A stretch of 14,790 bases of DNA from UBA11606 sp039815945 (lineage in GTDB: Bacteria; Actinomycetota; Acidimicrobiia; Acidimicrobiales; Aldehydirespiratoraceae): positions 1 through 14,790 of the forward strand of contig JBCBYI010000098.1 of assembly GCA_039815945.1 (NCBI GenBank), given 5' to 3'. The position numbers and the translations under genes were made by a program. The notes beneath the pieces were generated by a model that was not told the origin of the DNA, did no database searches, and saw only the letters and a program-made list of their open reading frames with translations. Below, piece by piece: positions 14,301-14,790 of the stretch; position 1 is the stretch's first letter; every line of letters starts with the position of its first letter.

Positions 14301-14790
14301 CCTTCACGCGGGTGAGGTCGCCGTCGGTGGCGGTGAGGCGGCGCTCCGCTCGATCCTTGCGCTTGCGGAACTTCAGCACGCCGGCGGCTTCTTCGATGAT
14401 CGCCCGGCGATCCTCGGGGCGGGCGTTGAGTACCGCGTCGATCTGGCCCTGACTGACGATCACGTGCTGCTGGCGGCCCACGCCACCGTCGGAGAGCAGC
14501 TCGGTGATGTCGAGCAGACGGCACGGCACCCCGTTGATGGCGTACTCGGAGTCGCCGCTGCGGAAGAGAGTGCGGGTGATCTTCACCTCGCTGAACTCGA
14601 CCGGCAGGGTGCGGCTGTGGTTGTCGATCGTGAGCGAGACCTCGGCGCGGCCGAGCGCGGCCTTCTTCTGACTGCCGGCGAAGATGACGTCGTCCATCTT
14701 CCCGGAGCGGACCGCCGACGGCGCCTGCGCACCGAGCACCCACGCGATGGCGTCGACGACGTTCGACTTGCCCGAGCCGTTGGGACCGAC
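11392..14790 (-). CDS. smc: Chromosome segregation ATPase SMC, 5' end outside window
   Basis: 1132 residues in view; only about the first 25-35 residues are missing. The window begins inside Walker A (GPNGSGKSN, residues 2-10, numbering from the first complete codon). The Q-loop VSQGQ is at about 112-116. Long Glu/Ala/Arg-rich coiled coils (about 145-470 and 620-960) flank a hinge at about 475-615 (GVLGTLLDLVAVE, then GARGWRIGSAGSG). The C-terminal head has signature LSGGERT (about 1031-1037), Walker B PFYVMDEVEAALDD (about 1054-1067) and switch motif SHQKRT (about 1090). Family length is normal. SMC forms a ring dimer with ScpA/ScpB and organises newly replicated chromosomes. In many bacteria ftsY follows smc; here an LLM oxidoreductase starts 2 nt downstream instead. 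Confident. Confidence 0.97.
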   Translation of the reverse strand, partial: VGPNGSGKSNVVDAIAWVLGAQAPSAVRSGKMDDVIFAGSQKKAALGRAEVSLTIDNHSRTLPVEFSEVKITRTLFRSGDSEYAINGVPCRLLDITELLSDGGVGRQQHVIVSQGQIDAVLNARPEDRRAIIEEAAGVLKFRKRKDRAERRLTATDGDLTRVKDLMREVRRGLRPLEKQAEAARRHGDLIAELTALRVHLAGRDVADLRSKLAANGELRATKIEQERATRAELDELHTSVSADERALADHGGDDLGDTLVRLESMKQRGRGFSAVLAERIRGVERDRSAFADRAVIANMEAEAARCRTDLEAVTAELDELGPDMERLAEEEATLARDRAAFQEEWGDGVPVPTGQASEVRGELGALRAAIERGTSESDRLQIKLTELDQRRQDLEAAAAQRRADLGALHDEEEPLVAAHEAAEATRHAAEETVAARQAEQIDAEADHHRWVARAEALTLALDEARARSGAERLAAVDGVLGTLLDLVAVETGWENAFEAAAGDALTAVIVDGTDTARLALTELAAGDAAGAVLALGSRTGSRASGAEYVRSHVTGTSSAVDELLDVLLGDAIAVDGDWHAALDRALARPDQVIVTRTGDRFGARGWRIGSAGSGATGAALTEAEEQVERTREICAAAGDATTDARRELAERSARADELAQRLTGVEQGLSAAADALQRTDADRREVTTEADTLQTRFDELAVRVERETARVTELEAQLPELEAAEEASLEAGRRLAAARAEIEERAATVGSLRTDVGVRSAGLDERRTSLTARLTELDERLERDAEQRAAAEGQRVALDRRAAVLEQLVAAVEQRAAVVDIRLADVRERRRRQSQAAQEIAQRLDGLRRRRGDAEKQLEGLRSVMAKAEVEEAELRTRLQATVDRLRSDHDLAPDVAVSAPCPELPEGIEPAKRVEMLESELDIMGPVNPLALEEYQALHERHSFLQGQLDDIRSTRRELSKVIASIDEEIVTVFASAFADVSVNFTQLFETLFPGGQGSISLTTPDDLLNTGIEISAKPSGKNVKKLSLLSGGERTLVALAFLFAVFRSRPSPFYVMDEVEAALDDVNLHRFLSLVEEFRADAQLLLVSHQKRTMEAADCLYGVSMKPGGSSRVVSEKVAETLEATPAPAA

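Overview
The window is GC-rich, gene-dense bacterial chromosome with no mobile element, RNA gene or CRISPR array visible. A high-GC Actinomycetota host, perhaps Acidimicrobiia, is my inference. It rests on a luciferase-like oxidoreductase of the F420 type, heavy GTG start use, short gaps and several starts that look leaderless (a TANNNT box 6-7 nt before the start codon). No taxonomic marker gene was compared.

Left part (1-3573): a methylated-amine catabolic block. On the minus strand a dimethylglycine-dehydrogenase-like flavoprotein with a folate (GcvT) domain is followed 23 nt later by the N-terminus of a trimethylamine/betaine methyltransferase (MttB) family protein that runs off the left edge. 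An IclR-type regulator is divergent from this pair. Middle (3578-6203): a small membrane protein, a lipoprotein predicted to be a seven-bladed propeller, and a divergent tandem universal stress protein. Then, at 6291-8771, comes a second flavoprotein/GcvT paralogue that looks more like sarcosine dehydrogenase, preceded by a membrane-anchored metallophosphoesterase with an altered active site. Right part (10000-14790): a GNAT acetyltransferase facing an smc-LLM oxidoreductase pair whose smc gene runs off the right edge.

The main observation is a near-palindromic element found in only two places. One is between iclR and the first flavoprotein gene (2781-2807). The other is just upstream of the second flavoprotein gene (8813-8839), more than 6 kb away. 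The copies share 23 of 27 positions in opposite orientation. This suggests one IclR regulon covering the MttB-like, DMGDH-like and SARDH-like genes, which together could strip the methyl groups of glycine betaine or a similar quaternary amine stepwise (betaine, dimethylglycine, sarcosine, glycine) into C1-folate. The motif is seen directly; its binding protein and the substrate are inference.

No gene-free stretch exceeds about 160 nt. The larger gaps hold the operator, promoter and hairpin features listed.
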